Part shown: in pieces, positions 63,590-64,000 of the stretch
How positions within the stretch are numbered: the first letter of the stretch is position 1
How the letters are laid out: each line of letters starts with the position of its first letter
Origin: Haliotis asinina
Lineage: Eukaryota > Mollusca > Gastropoda > Lepetellida > Haliotidae
DNA: 64,000 nt
Reading direction: 5' to 3'
Assembly: GCF_037392515.1 (NCBI RefSeq)
Contig: NC_090291.1
Location: 38,401,001 to 38,465,000, forward strand
Notes under the pieces: generated by a model
What the model was told of the DNA's origin: nothing
What the model saw: the letters and a program-made list of their open reading frames with translations, nothing else
Databases searched by the model: none
Position numbers and translations under genes: made by a program

Positions 63590-63728
63590 CGGAGGGTAGT
63601 CCAATGGTTGTTGCGTTCGGTCGTCACGCCGAAGGTCCGGGTTCGAGTTCCACATGGGTACAATGTGTGTCCCCCGCTGTGATATTGCTGAAGTATTGCT
63701 AAAGGCGGTGTAAAACTAAACTCACTCA
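63590..63728 (+). mobile_element. SINE family B
   Basis: GGAGGGTAGTCCAATGGTTG (A box), GTCCGGGTTCGAGTTCCACA (B box) and GGCGGTGTAAAACTAAACTC. Confidence 0.9.
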
Positions 63729-63767
63729 GTCTGCAAAATGCAGAATATTGCTATCCATGAAAAAGGA

Positions 63768-63911
63768 AAGTTGACAGTTGGAAGGTTGAAATCGCCCTAC
63801 TTGTTATACAGCTTTTGCGGAGAGTATTCTTTTGATCTGAGTCTTTATGCATAGAGTGGGTGAGCTTTCAGCCGTTTTGTTTCGGATTCCCTTCACTCTT
63901 CTGCAGCTAAT
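63768..63911 (-). repeat. Repeat shared with 41918-42044
   Basis: GAAAGTTGACAGTTGGAAGG, AAATCGCCCTACTTGTTATA and TTTATGCATAGAGTGGGTGA, followed by a minus-strand SINE B as at 41918. Confidence 0.75.
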
Positions 63912-64000
63912 GTGAGTGGGTGTGGTTTTACGCCGCTTTTAACAATATTCCAGCAATATCACTGGAGGGGACATCGGAAATGGGCTTCACACATTGGGGA
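63912..64000 (-). mobile_element. SINE family B, cut by window end
   Basis: GTGGTTTTACGCCGCTTTTA, CAATATTCCAGCAATATCAC and GGGCTTCACACATTGGGGA at the last base. Confidence 0.88.

Noticed and set aside
63590-63660. Possible tRNA gene (good A and B boxes)
   Set aside because: The head continues into the SINE B body and tail, and the acceptor stem does not pair. The same reasoning was applied to 39205, 46357 and 55372.

Overview
The window is animal nuclear DNA. It has spliced genes with GT..AG introns, a high density of tRNA-derived SINEs, truncated LINEs, MITEs, palindromic elements and short tandem arrays, and almost no long open frames. Two SINE families recur dozens of times and end in a tail like CGTAAAACTAAACTCACTC. 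I associate these repeats with gastropods, in particular abalone (Haliotis). The species call is inference from memory, not a database result.

Layout. 0-5.6 kb: truncated non-LTR retrotransposons, one with a 64-bp tandem expansion inside its reverse transcriptase. 5.6-22.9 kb: no gene I can defend; SINEs, five-copy MITE family members, tandem arrays, hairpins and a long GGTCAAGGTCACC-type repeat block. 23.1-29.6 kb (minus): a complete six-exon TMEM208/SND2 gene, invisible as an ORF. Its second intron carries a mariner with an intact transposase and a Mutator-like terminal-inverted-repeat element sitting next to a splice donor. 29.6-43.7 kb: SINE-rich and repeat-rich DNA with a few doubtful exons. 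43.7-47.6 kb (plus): the 3' exons of a single-pass membrane protein with an LDL-receptor class A repeat. 52.4-55.0 kb (minus): the last two exons of a VWC-domain protein, separated by a 1-kb near-perfect foldback element. 58.2-59.4 kb (minus): remains of a recurrent invertebrate cysteine-rich protein family. 61.2-63.1 kb (plus): a two-exon gene for a secreted 568-residue protein with an acidic, dibasic-ended propeptide and four copies of a domain I do not recognise.

The genes do not form an operon or pathway. The shared theme is single-copy host genes whose introns and 3' ends are packed with mobile elements. The most interesting items are the hidden TMEM208 gene with its two intronic transposons, the foldback element in the VWC gene, and the four-repeat secreted protein. 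Exon calls rest on splice sites, phase agreement and family resemblance read by eye; no alignment or search was run.
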